A DNA stretch of 64,000 bases, taken from Piezodorus guildinii. Lineage: Eukaryota > Arthropoda > Insecta > Hemiptera > Pentatomidae. The translations under genes were made by a program, and so were the position numbers. Each line of letters starts with the position of its first letter. Within the stretch, counting starts at the first letter, position 1. Positions 30,926 through 41,295 of this stretch are shown piece after piece. The notes beneath the pieces were generated by a model. That model ran no database searches, was not told the DNA's origin, and worked only from the letters and a program-made list of their open reading frames with translations. The stretch spans positions 4,444,063-4,508,062 of the forward strand of contig CM041298.1 of assembly GCA_023052935.1 (NCBI GenBank), in the 5' to 3' direction.

Positions 30926-32629
30926 TCTTCGTTCTTCCCTCAAATGGCGATGTCCGAGAGTAAAACTTTAAACTCAATGGGCCTCTTGAGGTCCTCCAGA
31001 TCACCATAGAGCTTAGTCACCAACTCGGTAGGTTTTGGCCAGATCCGCTTCCTGATGTCTTCTAGCTGAGGGCACGTCTGCAGGATGTGCTCTGCAGTCT
31101 GGTCACCAGTTCTACATCCACAGAGGGAGCTTTCCCCGATGCCAAACTTTTTATAGAGGTGTGCCCTCATCCTGTTATGGCCAGTTCTGAGCCTGAAGAG
31201 CACAACTTGTTCCTTTCTACTCATTTTGTAGTAGGCGTCTTCTGGGTCGCGATTCGGGTGCAGGTCATTCATTTAGCGTTCACTGCAGCCCTATTTATTG
31301 ATATCGCCTCCAGGAGGGTCTGGGTGCAGTTTGGTTGTGGTAGTGCTGCACCTTCCTTTGCAAGATGGTCGGCTACTTCATTTCCGTACAGACCGCAGTG
31401 CCCTGGTATCCATTGCAGTACCACTTCACTATACTGCAATTGTAGTTTTTCAATTTCTTCTACAAGAGTGTGAATTCCTAGTTTTCTTTTTGACTTCAGG
31501 GCATGTAGTACAGATGCTGCGTCTGACAGAAAGACTATTTTTGAGTCTGCGTTTCTGTTGAGCCGTCTCAGTATTTTGCTGCCCTCCAAGATCGCCTGTT
31601 CTTCAGCTTTGAAATTTGTGCATCTTAAGCCTGTTGGGATGGCTTTGTCTAGGGTGTTTCGACTCGGGAATTCTATATGGACCCCAGCTCCACCATTCGC
31701 AATAGCACCCGTAGCTGATCCATCAGTATCCACTCGGGTCCATGAGGTAGAAGGGTATCTTTCGTTGAGCATTTTCACTGATAAGGATTTCATTAGCTGA
31801 AGCTCGAGAGGCTTCTTTCGCTTGATTCCTGGAACTGTGAGATGTATTTGGGGTTGAAGAAGGGAATTCCATGGAGGTGAGTTACTTACTAATCTGGTTT
31901 GTTCATTTTGCAGAGAGGTTAAATTGTGTTCTGAAATAAGGCTATTTATTTTGTGAAGTGGGCTGGTACGTTTGAGTCTGTTTGCATTTCTTTCTGTAGT
32001 CCTTTTTTGTAACGGATGACTTGGAATGCTTCTAGCTTTTGTCTGCAGATTTAAGAGCTTGACATCTCTTCTGTTTTCCATGGATAGCATTCCACTAGTT
32101 GTCTCCATTTTGTTAATTGGAGTGTATTTAATTGCTCCAGTTATCATCCTGAGTCCCTGGTTCTGTGCTATGTTAATTTTGTTAAAGTTGGGTTGCGCTG
32201 CAGTTCCCCAGCTGCTGATTCCATACTCGATTACAGACCGGACGTACCCAGTGTAGAGAGATTTGAGAGTCTGGTGATCAGCTCCCCAATTCGAGCCTGC
32301 TATCTTTTTCGTAAGGGCTGTTCTCTTACTTGCCTTGACGATGCTTTTTTCTATTTGTTTTTTCCATGTGAGTCGCGGGTCTAAAACAATTCCTAGGTAG
32401 GTTGGACTATCTTCTTTACTAATCTTGTTTACGTTTACTTTTAGGTTTAAGTCTGCTCGGATGTTCGGAGAGAGACTGAAGATAGTATATTTAGTTTTAG
32501 ATATATTTATTTTCATAGCCCACTTCTCTGTCCATTCATGAATAGCATTCAGGGCTGTTTGGATCCTGTATTTCGCTACGAGTATAGATGTGGTCTCTGA
32601 TGTGGGATTGGAGAGTTTGATAGGCATAG
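30926..32629 (-). pseudogene. RNase H-bearing LINE, 5'-truncated, inside a Jockey-like copy
   Basis: The long minus frame (31269-32627, 452 residues) starts just after the RT catalytic box, reads through RT thumb motifs (YLGIVLDPRLTWKKQIEKS, GYVRSVIEYGISSWG), and carries an RNase H domain: VDTDGSATG (catalytic D), FKAEEQAILEGSKIL (E), FLSDAASVLHAL (D), WIPGHCGLYGNEVADHLA (final H/D). One frameshift at about 31270 separates it from frame 30940-31272, which has the terminal zinc-binding block LCGCRTGDQTAEHILQTCPQ. The tail is (GAA)n-like at about 30921-30934. RNase H at the C-terminus places it in the I/R1/Loa-like group. All 5' sequence including the endonuclease is lost. Confidence 0.85.
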
Positions 32630-32845
32630 TTGGATCAGCATAGGTAGAAAGGGAAGTGTTAGGATGGGACGGGATATCAGCTGTATAAACTGAGTAAAGG
32701 ATGGGTCCAAGGACACTGCCTTGAAGAGCACCAGCAAACTGACTAAAAATGGACGAATGGGAATTAATATGATTTACTTTGAAGGGTCTGCCAGTGAGGT
32801 AGGACTGGATATTAATGAAGTATGTGGGAGGGAAGAACTTAAATA
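32630..32845 (-). pseudogene. Jockey-like LINE RT core fragment
   Basis: The minus strand reads FFPPTYFINIQSYLTGRPFK, FAGALQGSVLGPILYSVYTA and STYAD, the RT palm up to the YADD box. The text departs from the family exactly at YAD, where the RNase H-bearing LINE takes over. The continuation is at 30185-30925. It meets an opposite-strand copy near 32850. Confidence 0.7.
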
Positions 32846-32859
32846 TAAATTAATATTTT

Positions 32860-33600
32860 TGTTTATCAGCCATTGAAGAATGGTGTCAAAACTGGAGAAT
32901 CAAAATAAATCCTAATAAATATCCAATCAAATCACCTTCATTCTACGTCATAAGCCTATGACTTCCTGCCCCACCGTATCCTTTAACAATATCCTACTTA
33001 CTCCTGTTGAACAGATTCGGTACTTAGGACTCCACCTTGACAAACGCCTAACATGGAATCCTCATTCTAGACTGAAACAACAGGAAACTGCTCGTAGATA
33101 CAGATTACTACAACACTTACTTGACAAACGCTCAAAACTTCCTACTTACTACAAAAAACTCATTTATATCACAATTATCAGGCATATTTGGACCTATGGC
33201 ATTGAGCTACGCGGGTCTACTAAACCATCGAATTCCTCTCGCATCCAATCCTTGCAGTCCAAAATCCTCAATGCTCCTTACTTTGTTACTAATAAAATCA
33301 TCCATAAAGACCTAAATATCCCATTAGTTGAAGACTTGGCCCGTTACAGATATACCTCTTTTCATTCCAAACTCCCTGCCCACTCAAACCCGCTTATCCG
33401 TGACCTCTCTCCCATATCTATTCCTGACAACCCACCGAGGCGCCTTAAAAGAAGATGGCCAAGAGACCTTCTAACATAAGACATTGGAGTGCTACCAATG
33501 GGTAGTTTCTTCTCAGGACTACCATGTGCACTAATCATATATAAAGCCTATTTACTTGTTGTATTTATTTAATACAGTTGTAAATTTCTTTAAATAAATA
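32860..33600 (+). pseudogene. Jockey-like LINE 3' part, plus strand
   Basis: Frame 32958-33479 (173 residues) holds VEQIRYLGLHLDKRLTWNPH, YKKLIYITIIRHIWTYGIEL and NKIIHKDLNIPLVEDLARYR, and ends PRRLKRRWPRDLLT. Upstream, AIEEWCQNWRIKINPNKY is in another frame. After the stop come ATTGGAGTGCTACCAATGGG, TAAATTTCTTTAAATAAATA and an A-rich tail. It is 5' truncated just after the YADD region and faces an inverted copy. This copy is the best reference for the family fragments at 2838, 9455, 17338, 35618, 36810, 39449, 50110, 60895 and 63160. Confidence 0.8.
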
Positions 33601-34001
33601 AATAAAAAAAAAAATAAAAAAAAAAATATTTTTGTTTGTGTTTTATCATTGGCTAAGGTAGGTATTCACACAGAAAAATAAAAAACAAAACCTATAACAA
33701 CCTGTATTTGAAGTGCTAAGAAACAGATTAGCTCAGATACCACGGCCTCTATATATTAATAGTTCTCCCATAAATACTGTTACAAAAGTTTAACTTTGTT
33801 TACATCCTGTGCTATTATTTAGATAATCCAATCCTCAACTCTATCAGATAATTTTCTTTACATGCCAGGGTAATAACCCAACTAATTTGTATTTTTGTTT
33901 CGCTCAATTAACATGGAGGGGGGTGATGAACACCTTAAATGTCAATACCTTTAATTTTGTATATTCTATAAAAATAGCCATAACATCTGGTTACCATTGA
34001 T
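33601..34001. other. A-rich tail, then unassigned sequence
   Basis: 33601-33630 is the A-rich tail of the LINE. The rest shows no feature, though 33900-34001 has weak similarity to DR1 (AATGTCAATACCTTTAATTT, then ATAAAAATAGCCATAACATC). Confidence 0.35.
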
Positions 34002-34892
34002 AAAAATCTGGTGCGGGCCACACACGACTTTCACTTACTTTGGTTTTTAGAAACGATTAAAGAATTTTCAAGTACAGTAAGAGATAAAAATGAGTAAAAC
34101 CGTTAAAAAATTAATTGGATGGAATTTCTGTAGAAACGTGTGTTTTATTAAAAAATCGATTATATTATTATCTAAAACAATCATTTAGTTTTATCGACTG
34201 TTCATTATCCTCTATTACCTTTTAAAAGCTTGTGTATAAGATAATATGTTTTCTAAAATCTTTACCTTTCCAACGGTATATCATACATGTGTATTACTGT
34301 TCTTATGTTCAAAAACAAAAAAATTGCATTACATTTTTTTTTTCAGTTTTCTCTTTTAGTTGTTTTTTAAATTCGCACAACTTACATATTTAGCTGTTAT
34401 TTATCAATGCTAACAAGATAATTTGGTTATTTTTATAGAATCTACAAAATTAAAGGTACTTTAGAGAAAGAAAATTTAAAATATCGGCATTGAAGCCCTG
34501 TTAGACCATTTTAATCAGGATAAAACCTACATGATATTAAATCCCATTAAATTTTACATCGATATAGCGAGTTTAATCAAAATCGTCGGAACCGTTTTCG
34601 AGAAAATCGAAAAAAGGTGCAAAATGCCTGGTATAAAGTGGCTCTTCTGGTAAGCTCATTTTGATGAAAAAGGTTTTGTAACGTCTCGGGCGTATATCTG
34701 TCTTAAATATGAAATTTCAGTTTCAAAGGACTTACCGTTTCCGCCCGAGAGTTACACACACAGACCTTTTTGCGGGACTTGGTTATTTGGACTCAGGGGA
34801 CCCTAAAATGGGTATTTCCGTTAAAAACTGGAATTCAAAAATTTTCACGATCGCAATACTTTCCCTTACTATATATAGTAAGTGAAAGTAAA
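34002..34892 (+). repeat. DR1 repeat, complete copy
   Basis: About 890 bases from AAAAATCTGGTGCGGGCC to the short hairpin CCTTACTATATATAGTAAG and GTGAAAGTAAAA. All landmarks are present, including CGAGTTTAATCAAAATCGTC and CTTACCGTTTCCGCCCGAGA. Confidence 0.85.
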
Positions 34893-34900
34893 ACTAAAAT

Positions 34901-35077
34901 AATATTTTTTTAATGCAATTTTTCGTTTTTTAACATAAGAACAGTAATATGCAAGTATAATATACCGCTGAAAAGCTAATGATTTTAGAAAAAATATTAT
35001 CTTATACACAATTTTGTAAAAGTTATAAGAAGTGATGACAAGCCGATACTAACTGATTATTTTAGATTGGAATTGGG
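34901..35077 (-). repeat. DR1 fragment, opposite strand, left part
   Basis: From AATGCAATTTTTCGTTTTTT to ACTAACTGATTATTTTAGAT in minus orientation. It follows the complete plus copy tail-to-tail. The copy is cut near 35077 and resumes at 36132-36275. Confidence 0.7.
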
Positions 35078-35082
35078 GAGCC

Positions 35083-35614
35083 CATGGCTGAGTGGCTAGT
35101 GCGCTAGTCTCTCATGCTAAAGGTTTTGAGTAGGGGTAGGCTTAATCGAATGACGATTATCAGATCATTCGATGATTTCAATCATTGGAATTAATCGATT
35201 ATGGTCTAGAGAAACTAATGATCATTCGAACTCATAAATTATATGCATATTTGAACCTAAGCTCAGCATTGAAAGAGGGAGGAATACATGAATCATTCGA
35301 TCATTCGATTATCGAATCATTCAATTATTGAAATCATCAAAGTCCGATCATTCGAATATGCCCACCCCTAGTTCTGAGCTCGAATCCCAGTCCCGGAGGG
35401 GCTTTTATAAGGATATAATTCAATGGGGATTCATTCATAGCCTCTCCCCCCGGCTATATGAGACCTGTCAGCCAAATGATGGAACTCACAAAATTAGGCG
35501 TAGGGAGTGATAACCCTACCCTGTAAAATACATCGAGAAACGTGATTGTTATCTCTCATGAGGTTACAACGCGAGGCCAAGATCCTACACGGCCTGTCGC
35601 GCCACAAGGAGAAC
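35083..35614 (+). mobile_element. SINE2 carrying an hAT-type MITE
   Basis: Head GGGAGCCCATGGCTGAGTGG (A-box), split B-box region, then GGGGATTCATTCATAGCCTC, TATGAGACCTGTCAGCCAAA and the 3' end CACGGCCTGTCGCGCCAC. The MITE at 35131-35370 interrupts it just before the B-box (GAGCTCGAATCCC). Confidence 0.8.
35131..35370. mobile_element. 240-bp hAT-type MITE
   Basis: The ends TAGGGGTAGGCTTAATCGAA and, inverted, TAGGGGTGGGCATATTCGAA form terminal inverted repeats. Flanks GTTTTGAG (35123-35130) and GTTCTGAG (35371-35378) are an 8-bp duplication with one difference. The TAGGGGTGGGC-type end and 8-bp duplication are hallmarks of hAT transposons. The interior is full of ATTCGA / TCATTCGAT repeats and non-coding. 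Confidence 0.8.
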
Positions 35615-35617
35615 TAG

Positions 35618-35665
35618 AGTGTTGCCAATGGACATCTTGACAAGTGTTGTAAATTTCAATATATT
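35618..35665 (+). mobile_element. Jockey-like LINE 3' untranslated scrap
   Basis: GAGTGTTGCCAATGGACATC and GTGTTGTAAATTTC match the end of the Jockey-like 3' region; an opposite-strand copy follows at once. Confidence 0.5.
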
Positions 35666-35893
35666 TTTAAAAAATATTTATTTAATGATATTTACAACTG
35701 TATAAAAAAAAAATACATCTAGTAAATGTGAAAAAAGTTACAATAGGTTTGATAAACTCTTGTGAAGAAGCTACCCATCGCTAGCCCTTCAGTGTTTATT
35801 TCATTAGCAGGTCTCGAAGCCACCGTCTTTTCAGGCGCCTCGGAGGGTTATCGGGAATAAATGGAGATGAGAGGATACGGGTTTGAGTGGGCT
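35666..35893 (-). mobile_element. Jockey-like LINE 3' end
   Basis: Minus copy: untranslated end (TTTACAACTGTATAAAAAAA) and C-terminal codons (CTTTTCAGGCGCCTCGGAGG, inverse of the RRLKR block), ending at TTTGGAATTAAAGGAGGTAT. A plus copy with the same boundary sequence lies at 36810-37045. Confidence 0.7.
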
Positions 35894-35949
35894 GGTAGTT
35901 TGGAATTAAAGGAGGTATATCTAATAATCATGAACATATTTTTAAGATT

Positions 35950-36013
35950 TGTCCTCAGTACTCTGAAGAGTTCTCATGTGACCCACGATGCCAAGAGACT
36001 ACACGACCTGTCG
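35950..36013 (+). mobile_element. SINE2 3' end fragment
   Basis: GATGCCAAGAGACTACACGA and CCTGTCGCGCCAGAG match the SINE2 3' end. Confidence 0.6.
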
Positions 36014-36047
36014 CGCCAGAGAAAAAAAAAAGAAAAAAAAAAAAATA

Positions 36048-36131
<84 letters not shown>
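36014..36131. repeat. A-rich run and long (AT)n microsatellite
   Basis: A-rich tract, then alternating TA from about 36042 to 36131. Apparent open frames of repeated Y-I are artefacts. Confidence 0.9.
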
Positions 36132-36132
<1 letters not shown>

Positions 36133-36275
36133 CTAATAGATCGTTTAATAAAACACATGTTTCAATAGAAATTCAATTTAATTAATTCTTTATTTTTTTT
36201 ACTCATTTTTATCTCTGTGTATCAAAATTCTTTAATCGATTTTAACGACGGCGTAGTTGCCCGCACCAGATTTTT
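36132..36275 (-). repeat. DR1 fragment, right part of interrupted copy
   Basis: ATAGATCGTTTAATAAAACA to TTGCCCGCACCAGATTTTTT; continues the fragment at 34901-35077. The intervening 1.05 kb holds the SINE2s, Jockey pieces and (AT)n. Confidence 0.75.
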
Positions 36276-36809
36276 TCTTAAATAATAAACCATTGTGTAA
36301 TAATTTGCAGTATTTCCCAAATTATTTTCTATAGTGAGCCCAAATGGACAAAACAATGAGAGGTAATTATTTAAAGCTATGTAAATGACTCGAGAACGAG
36401 ATGCTAACTCACCCACCGCCTCCCCAACTACGTCTCCCCTAACGAGGTAGCAGACAGCACCTCCTGGCCAATCAGTATCCTCCGGTTCCTAACCTACAGC
36501 TGTACTCCGAGCACCTGACGTGGGAACTCTTAGCGCGTCTGAAAGGTCCCACATCTTCATCACCCTCAGCTAATTGACTCCGCGGGAAGTCGAGTCATGG
36601 GAACAGAGGCTGGCTTCACGAGAATCCACAGTTTTTTTGTAGTTTTTTGGAATCCGCGAAGGCAACGTTATTAACAAGGAATAAATTAGTAGGTACAATT
36701 TGAGATAAGTCAATAATTGTTATTCTTCATACATTATCATAGCTGTTAATCGGTTCAAAAAATATTCATTCATTTTTTTAATTTAATTTTTTTTTTTTTT
36801 ATCGTATAG
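36276..36809. other. Unassigned sequence with a GC-rich patch
   Basis: 36400-36630 is clearly more GC-rich (CCCACCGCCTCCCCAACTAC, GACTCCGCGGGAAGTCGAGT) but has no long open frame or splice-like structure I can support. Confidence 0.3.
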
Positions 36810-36992
36810 TCAGAATTAGGTATTCCTCCTTTAATTCCAAACTACCAGCCCACTCAAGCCCGTATCCTCTCATCTTCATCTATTCCCGATAGCCCTCTGA
36901 GACCCCTGAAAAGGCGGTGGCCTCGAGACCTGCTAATGAAATAAACATTTGGTACCAATTGTTAGCTTCTTCACAAGAGTTTATTAAGCCAA

Positions 36993-37024
<32 letters not shown>

Positions 37025-37045
37025 CATGAAGTTGTATATATCATT
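36810..37045 (+). mobile_element. Jockey-like LINE 3' end
   Basis: TTCCAAACTACCAGCCCACT (LPAHS codons), AGGCGGTGGCCTCGAGACCT (RRWPRDL), then the untranslated end and a T-run at 37000-37024. Near-mirror of 35666-35893. Confidence 0.7.
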
Positions 37046-37795
37046 AAATAAATAATAATAATAATAGGCTTACTGAACACGAAGATTCGATGCTGATAAC
37101 ATCAAACTCTGTCCACACAGACTCGTCCAATGTTCACCGTTCAAGCCCAAGCCCCCTAGATCAACCTTAACGCAATCCTCCCATCGACGCTTCGGCCTAC
37201 CTTTCGGACGCCTAACAATCGGATAAACGAGTACCAACTTTCTCGGAATCCGTTCCTCACCAAGCCTTACTTTACTCGCCCATTCGGGTCTCCGCGATGC
37301 CATCAACTCAAATATATTGACAGGGTAAAAGCTCTGCAATTCCACGCTGTGCAACCTTCTAAACTTCCCAGTGGCCTCATCTCTCTATTTTACGCAGTAC
37401 CTTTCGAAAACCTTAAGCCGTTGTTCATCCTTCAAAGTAAGCGGCCACGTTTCACACTCGTAAAGAACCGTCGGAAGAATAATAGTTTTATAAATTCTAA
37501 CCTTTACGTTTATAGACAGAAGCCATGAGCTAAGTAACTTAGCAACTGAATAATAACACGCATTTCCCACCCTTAACCGGGAATTTATTTCTTCCTGGAT
37601 TTATTTTTTCTCGTTATCATTGAACCTAAATACTTGAATTTTTCTACGTGTTCAAAAGTATGTCCTGATACATCAATATCACCAAGATGGACACCGTTTC
37701 TGCTACTAATCATATATTTCGTCTTATCGGTATTTATTTCGAGTCCTATTTCTATACCGGATTTTATTAACACACTTGTGTTCAGAAATATAAAA
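37046..37795 (-). mobile_element. LINE-B 3' fragment
   Basis: The tail AATAATAATAATAGGCTTAC at 37049-37068 adjoins the preceding LINE end. The minus frames read RRPKGRPKRRWEDCVKVDLG, NACYYSVAKLLSSWLLSIN and INTDKTKYMISSRNGVHLGD with frameshifts; the fragment stops just 3' of the YADD region. Confidence 0.75.
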
Positions 37796-38327
37796 GTATA
37801 TTTATTTTTCATATAGTTTTCTGTCTCGGTTGGAATAGAAAGATACCACGTATTTTCTTCGGGATTGGGGATAGAGCTACCTTTGAACAGAATACCAGTG
37901 ACAGACGTGTGACAGATATGTACGACCCTCAAGGCTGCTAGAACTAGAAGAACGATATATAGGCTACAGCATCCCGTTAAGGAGGTGGATGCAGTTCATC
38001 AGGAGCCGCAGTGCTGCCAACGGTACGGCCAGTTCTTGCAGTATCGTTAGGATAACGGGAGCTATGGGCTTCGCGATCCACTTCTTGCGGTAGCTGGAGG
38101 ATATACTGGTGGTTTACTTGGTATTGGCTTGGCAGATGTCACTTCTGAGTTTTGTAGTATACATTGAACAAAGCTAACAGAAGAGTGAAAACTTCTTAAA
38201 TGAAGTTTTATGTTTCTCAAATAACAATTAATTACTAATCAGCCTTTTATAAGTCAGGAATTGTACGAATGGATCTACGGGAGAGGAAAATAGCGGCGTC
38301 TCCCTTAAAATGACCACCGATAAAATA
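37796..38327. other. Unassigned; possible LINE Gag remnant
   Basis: Around 37990-38060 (+) the text reads EVDAVHQEPQCCQRYGQFLQ, faintly like the CxRCQRYGH knuckle of LINE Gag proteins. This is weak and may be chance. Confidence 0.25.
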
Positions 38328-39046
38328 AAATGTGGAGCGACCAACACTTTCACTTACCTCGACTGTTAAAATCAATCAGTTGAAGTTGATTTTCATAAAA
38401 CGTGTATTCTTTTTCGTTAAAGAACATATGGTGAAACATGTAGATTAAATAATATAACTATATTAAATTGTTAATCAGTAATAGGTTTAGTACCCATTCG
38501 TCACTTTATATTACCTTTTACAACTTTGTGTATGAAATAATATTTTTTCTAAAATCTGTCACTTTCCAACGGTATACTATGCGTCTATATTACTTTTCTT
38601 ATTATCAAAAACCTAAAAATTACGTTAAAAAATATTTTTGCTCTTGTATCCTTTAGTTGGTCATCAAATTCGTTCAACTTGTATATTTAGCCGTCCTTCA
38701 TCAATGCTTACATGAGAAAAAGATAATTTTTTACGAATATATACAATTAAAAATACTTTAGAAGAAGAAAATTGAGAATATAGGCATTTAAGCCCAGTCA
38801 GACTATTCTAATCAAAATGAAACCAAAATTTTGTTATTGTATACATTTATTTATTTTGATTTTATTTTATGTAACTTGACTTTCCTTTTGTTTATATTGT
38901 AAATATTGTATGAACGAGATCCTGTAGCACTATTATTATTGTCTATTATGACAAATTGTAATATATACAAATAAAAAAAAAATAAATAAAATAAAAAAAT
39001 AAAATAAAATAAAAAAAATATGAAACCTATATGATATTAAAGCACA
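38328..39046 (+). repeat. DR1 5' half, interrupted by a retroposon tail
   Basis: Starts AAAATGTGGAGCG (diverged), then CACTTTCACTTACCTCGACT, follows DR1 to TCAAAATGAAACC, is interrupted at 38825-39019, and resumes with TATATGATATTAAAGC before switching to a second copy at 39047. Confidence 0.7.
38825..39019 (+). mobile_element. Poly(A)-tailed retroposon 3' end in DR1
   Basis: 195 bases ending TAATATATACAAATAAAAAA and an A-rich tail to 39019. ATGAAACC occurs on both sides (38817-38824 and 39020-39027). Probably a LINE 3' end of a family not otherwise seen here. Confidence 0.6.
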
Positions 39047-40236
39047 TATGTATTACTGCTCTTATGTTCAAAAACGATAAATTGCATTACAAAAATATTT
39101 TTTCTGTTTTCTCCTTTAGTCGGGATTCGAATGCATTCAATTTATATATTTACCTGTTTTTCATCAGTGTTAACAAGATAATATAGTTATTTTTATAGAA
39201 TCAACAAAATTAAAGGTACTTTAGGGGAAGAAAATTTAAAATATCGGAATTTAAGCCCTGTCAGACCATTTTATTCAGAATGAAACCTACATGATATTAA
39301 ATCCCTATAAATTTTACATTGATATATCGAGTTTAATCAAAATTGTTAGAGCCGTTATTGAGAAAATGTAAAAAGGTTCAAAATGCCCTTCTGTTTCGCC
39401 GATTTTAATGAAGATGTTTCTAAAACACCTCGGGCTTATAAATGTATTTTTTTTTTTTAAATATTAATTTATTGAAATTTACAACTGTAATTTATATTAC
39501 AACAAGTAAATATGCTAAAAGAAAAATCACATGAGACAGACTTGTAGAGGAGCAACCCAATGGAAGTACTCCAGTAACTATTTTAAACAAGAAGGTCTCG
39601 AGGCCATCTTCTTTTCAGATGCCTCGGAGGATTATCAGGAATCGAAGAGGAAGCAAGGGTTGAAACTAGGGGGTTGGGGTGGGAATGGAGTTTGTCATAG
39701 AAGGATTGATATCTAGTTGGGGCCAAATCAGCTACATATGGAACATTCAGGTCTTTATGGATTATTTTATTTGTGACAAAGTAAGGAGCGTTGAGGATTT
39801 TACGAAGGATTTTGGATTGTAAGGATTGTATACGGGAAGAATTCTATGGTTTAGTAGAGCCCCATAGCACAACTCCGTACGTCCATACAGGCCTTATGAT
39901 GGTGATGTAGATGAGCCTTTTGTAGTTAAGTGGAAGGTTAGAGCGTCTGTCTAGTAAGTGTTGAAGTAATCGAAAGCGGCGAGCAGTTTCTTGTCGTTTC
40001 AGTCTTGTGTGTGGATTCCATGTGAGACGTTTGTCATATAAATGTATTAAATATGAAATTTTAGTTTCGCACGAATTTTCATTTACGTGCTTAACTTACC
40101 ACACACACACAAACAGACGTTTTTGAGGGACTTGGTTTTTTGGAATCTAAAACAGTATTTCCGTTGAAAACTAGCATTTCAAAATGTTCACGATTGCAAT
40201 AGTTTGCCTTACTATATATCTCATTTATAGCTAGGT
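39047..40236 (+). repeat. DR1 3' part, interrupted by Jockey-like LINE
   Basis: Starts mid-repeat at CATATGTATTACTGCTCTTA and continues to ACTATATATCTCATTTATAG with the LINE insertion at 39449-40036. Confidence 0.75.
39449..40036 (-). mobile_element. Jockey-like LINE 3' fragment with 12-bp target duplication
   Basis: Minus copy: T-run at 39449, untranslated end, C-terminus (TTTTCAGATGCCTCGGAGGA), then RT thumb to ACTCGxxxAGxxRL codons (TTGTCGTTTCAGTCTTGTGT). TATAAATGTATT lies at 39437-39448 and 40037-40048. It is 5' truncated at about 590 bp. Confidence 0.8.
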
Positions 40237-41189
40237 GCCAGTTAAAAATATCCGTACTAAAATGAATTTTTCCGTGACGTTGCTAGGCTGGCGTACTCTA
40301 ATAGCCCCAGAACACCCGGGCGACGGCTAGCTAATAGCCGGCCGCGATCTTGAGAGGCCTTAGGGTACGACACGCCACACACAGAGCCTGCCCACTCTCC
40401 TCTTTTTGCCACTGCCATCTCCATCATCCCGAGCTCCACTTTACTTCTCCAGCAGACCGCTATATTAGCGCCACAATAGCTACCTACAGTATATATTGTA
40501 AGGAGTATATTCTTCAGGAGGAACATGGGCGGGTTTTTATATTTACTTGAGGAAAATAAAAATCTGGTGCGTCGAACCCACCAAACAACGTTTCCTTTAT
40601 TTTATAACATCCACCAACAGGCCAAGGCCCAATTACATGAGCTATATCATAAATAATCTTGTTATATTTTAAAGATTTAAACAATAGTAATAATTTTAAT
40701 TTAAACTAATAGGTAATGTACAATGTAATCATAAATATATATAAACACGTAAAAAATTAAGTATGTAAAGAAAAAAAAATAGAAACTGAAGGAAAAGAAA
40801 AAAAAGACAGAGAAACATTTTTAAAAATCAATCTTTGTAATCGACCAAAAAAAAAAAAATTACCCCTGCTCAAAATTTAAGAGTTCACTTTTCAAGACGC
40901 GTAGGATCCAAACAACGAATAAAAAAAATCCGTTTATCCTAATTAATAAATAAATAAATACCAAATGTTTTAGTGCCATTTGATAGAGAATTGAATTTTT
41001 GATAAAATGAAAAAATAATCATTACAATCGGTTAACAAATAGCTGAGAGAATGCGTTTTTAAATCAGTGGTAGTGACATGATATTATCCTTTGAATTATT
41101 GCTTTTCATATCACTTAATACAATATCTATATAAACAGTTATACACTATTTGGAAATAATAAACCACTGTGTAATAATTTGCAGCGTTT
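40237..41189. other. Unassigned sequence
   Basis: A GC-rich patch at 40270-40480 and a possible DR1 start at 40556-40580 (AAAAATCTGGTGCGTCG). Otherwise AT-rich without features. Confidence 0.3.
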
Positions 41190-41295
41190 TTTAGTTTCAC
41201 TGATTTTCATCTCTAAATGTATTTGAAAATCCTCAAATTGATTATAACATCGGAGGTAAGTGAAAGTCGTTTGTTGCCCGCACAAGATTTTTTTT
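41190..41295 (-). repeat. DR1 terminal fragment
   Basis: TTTCATCTCTAAATGTATTT to GTTGCCCGCACAAGATTTTT, minus orientation. Confidence 0.7.

Noticed and set aside
31087..32384. Plus-strand frames of 63-128 residues
   Set aside because: Antisense of the RNase H-bearing LINE; no independent motif.
35861..36185. Three overlapping frames of 65-91 residues on both strands
   Set aside because: All run through the (AT)n tract at 36042-36131; the Y-I repeats are an artefact.
37990..38060. LINE Gag zinc knuckle (EPQCCQRYGQ)
   Set aside because: Only one cysteine pair and no histidine in the right place; too weak to annotate as a gene.
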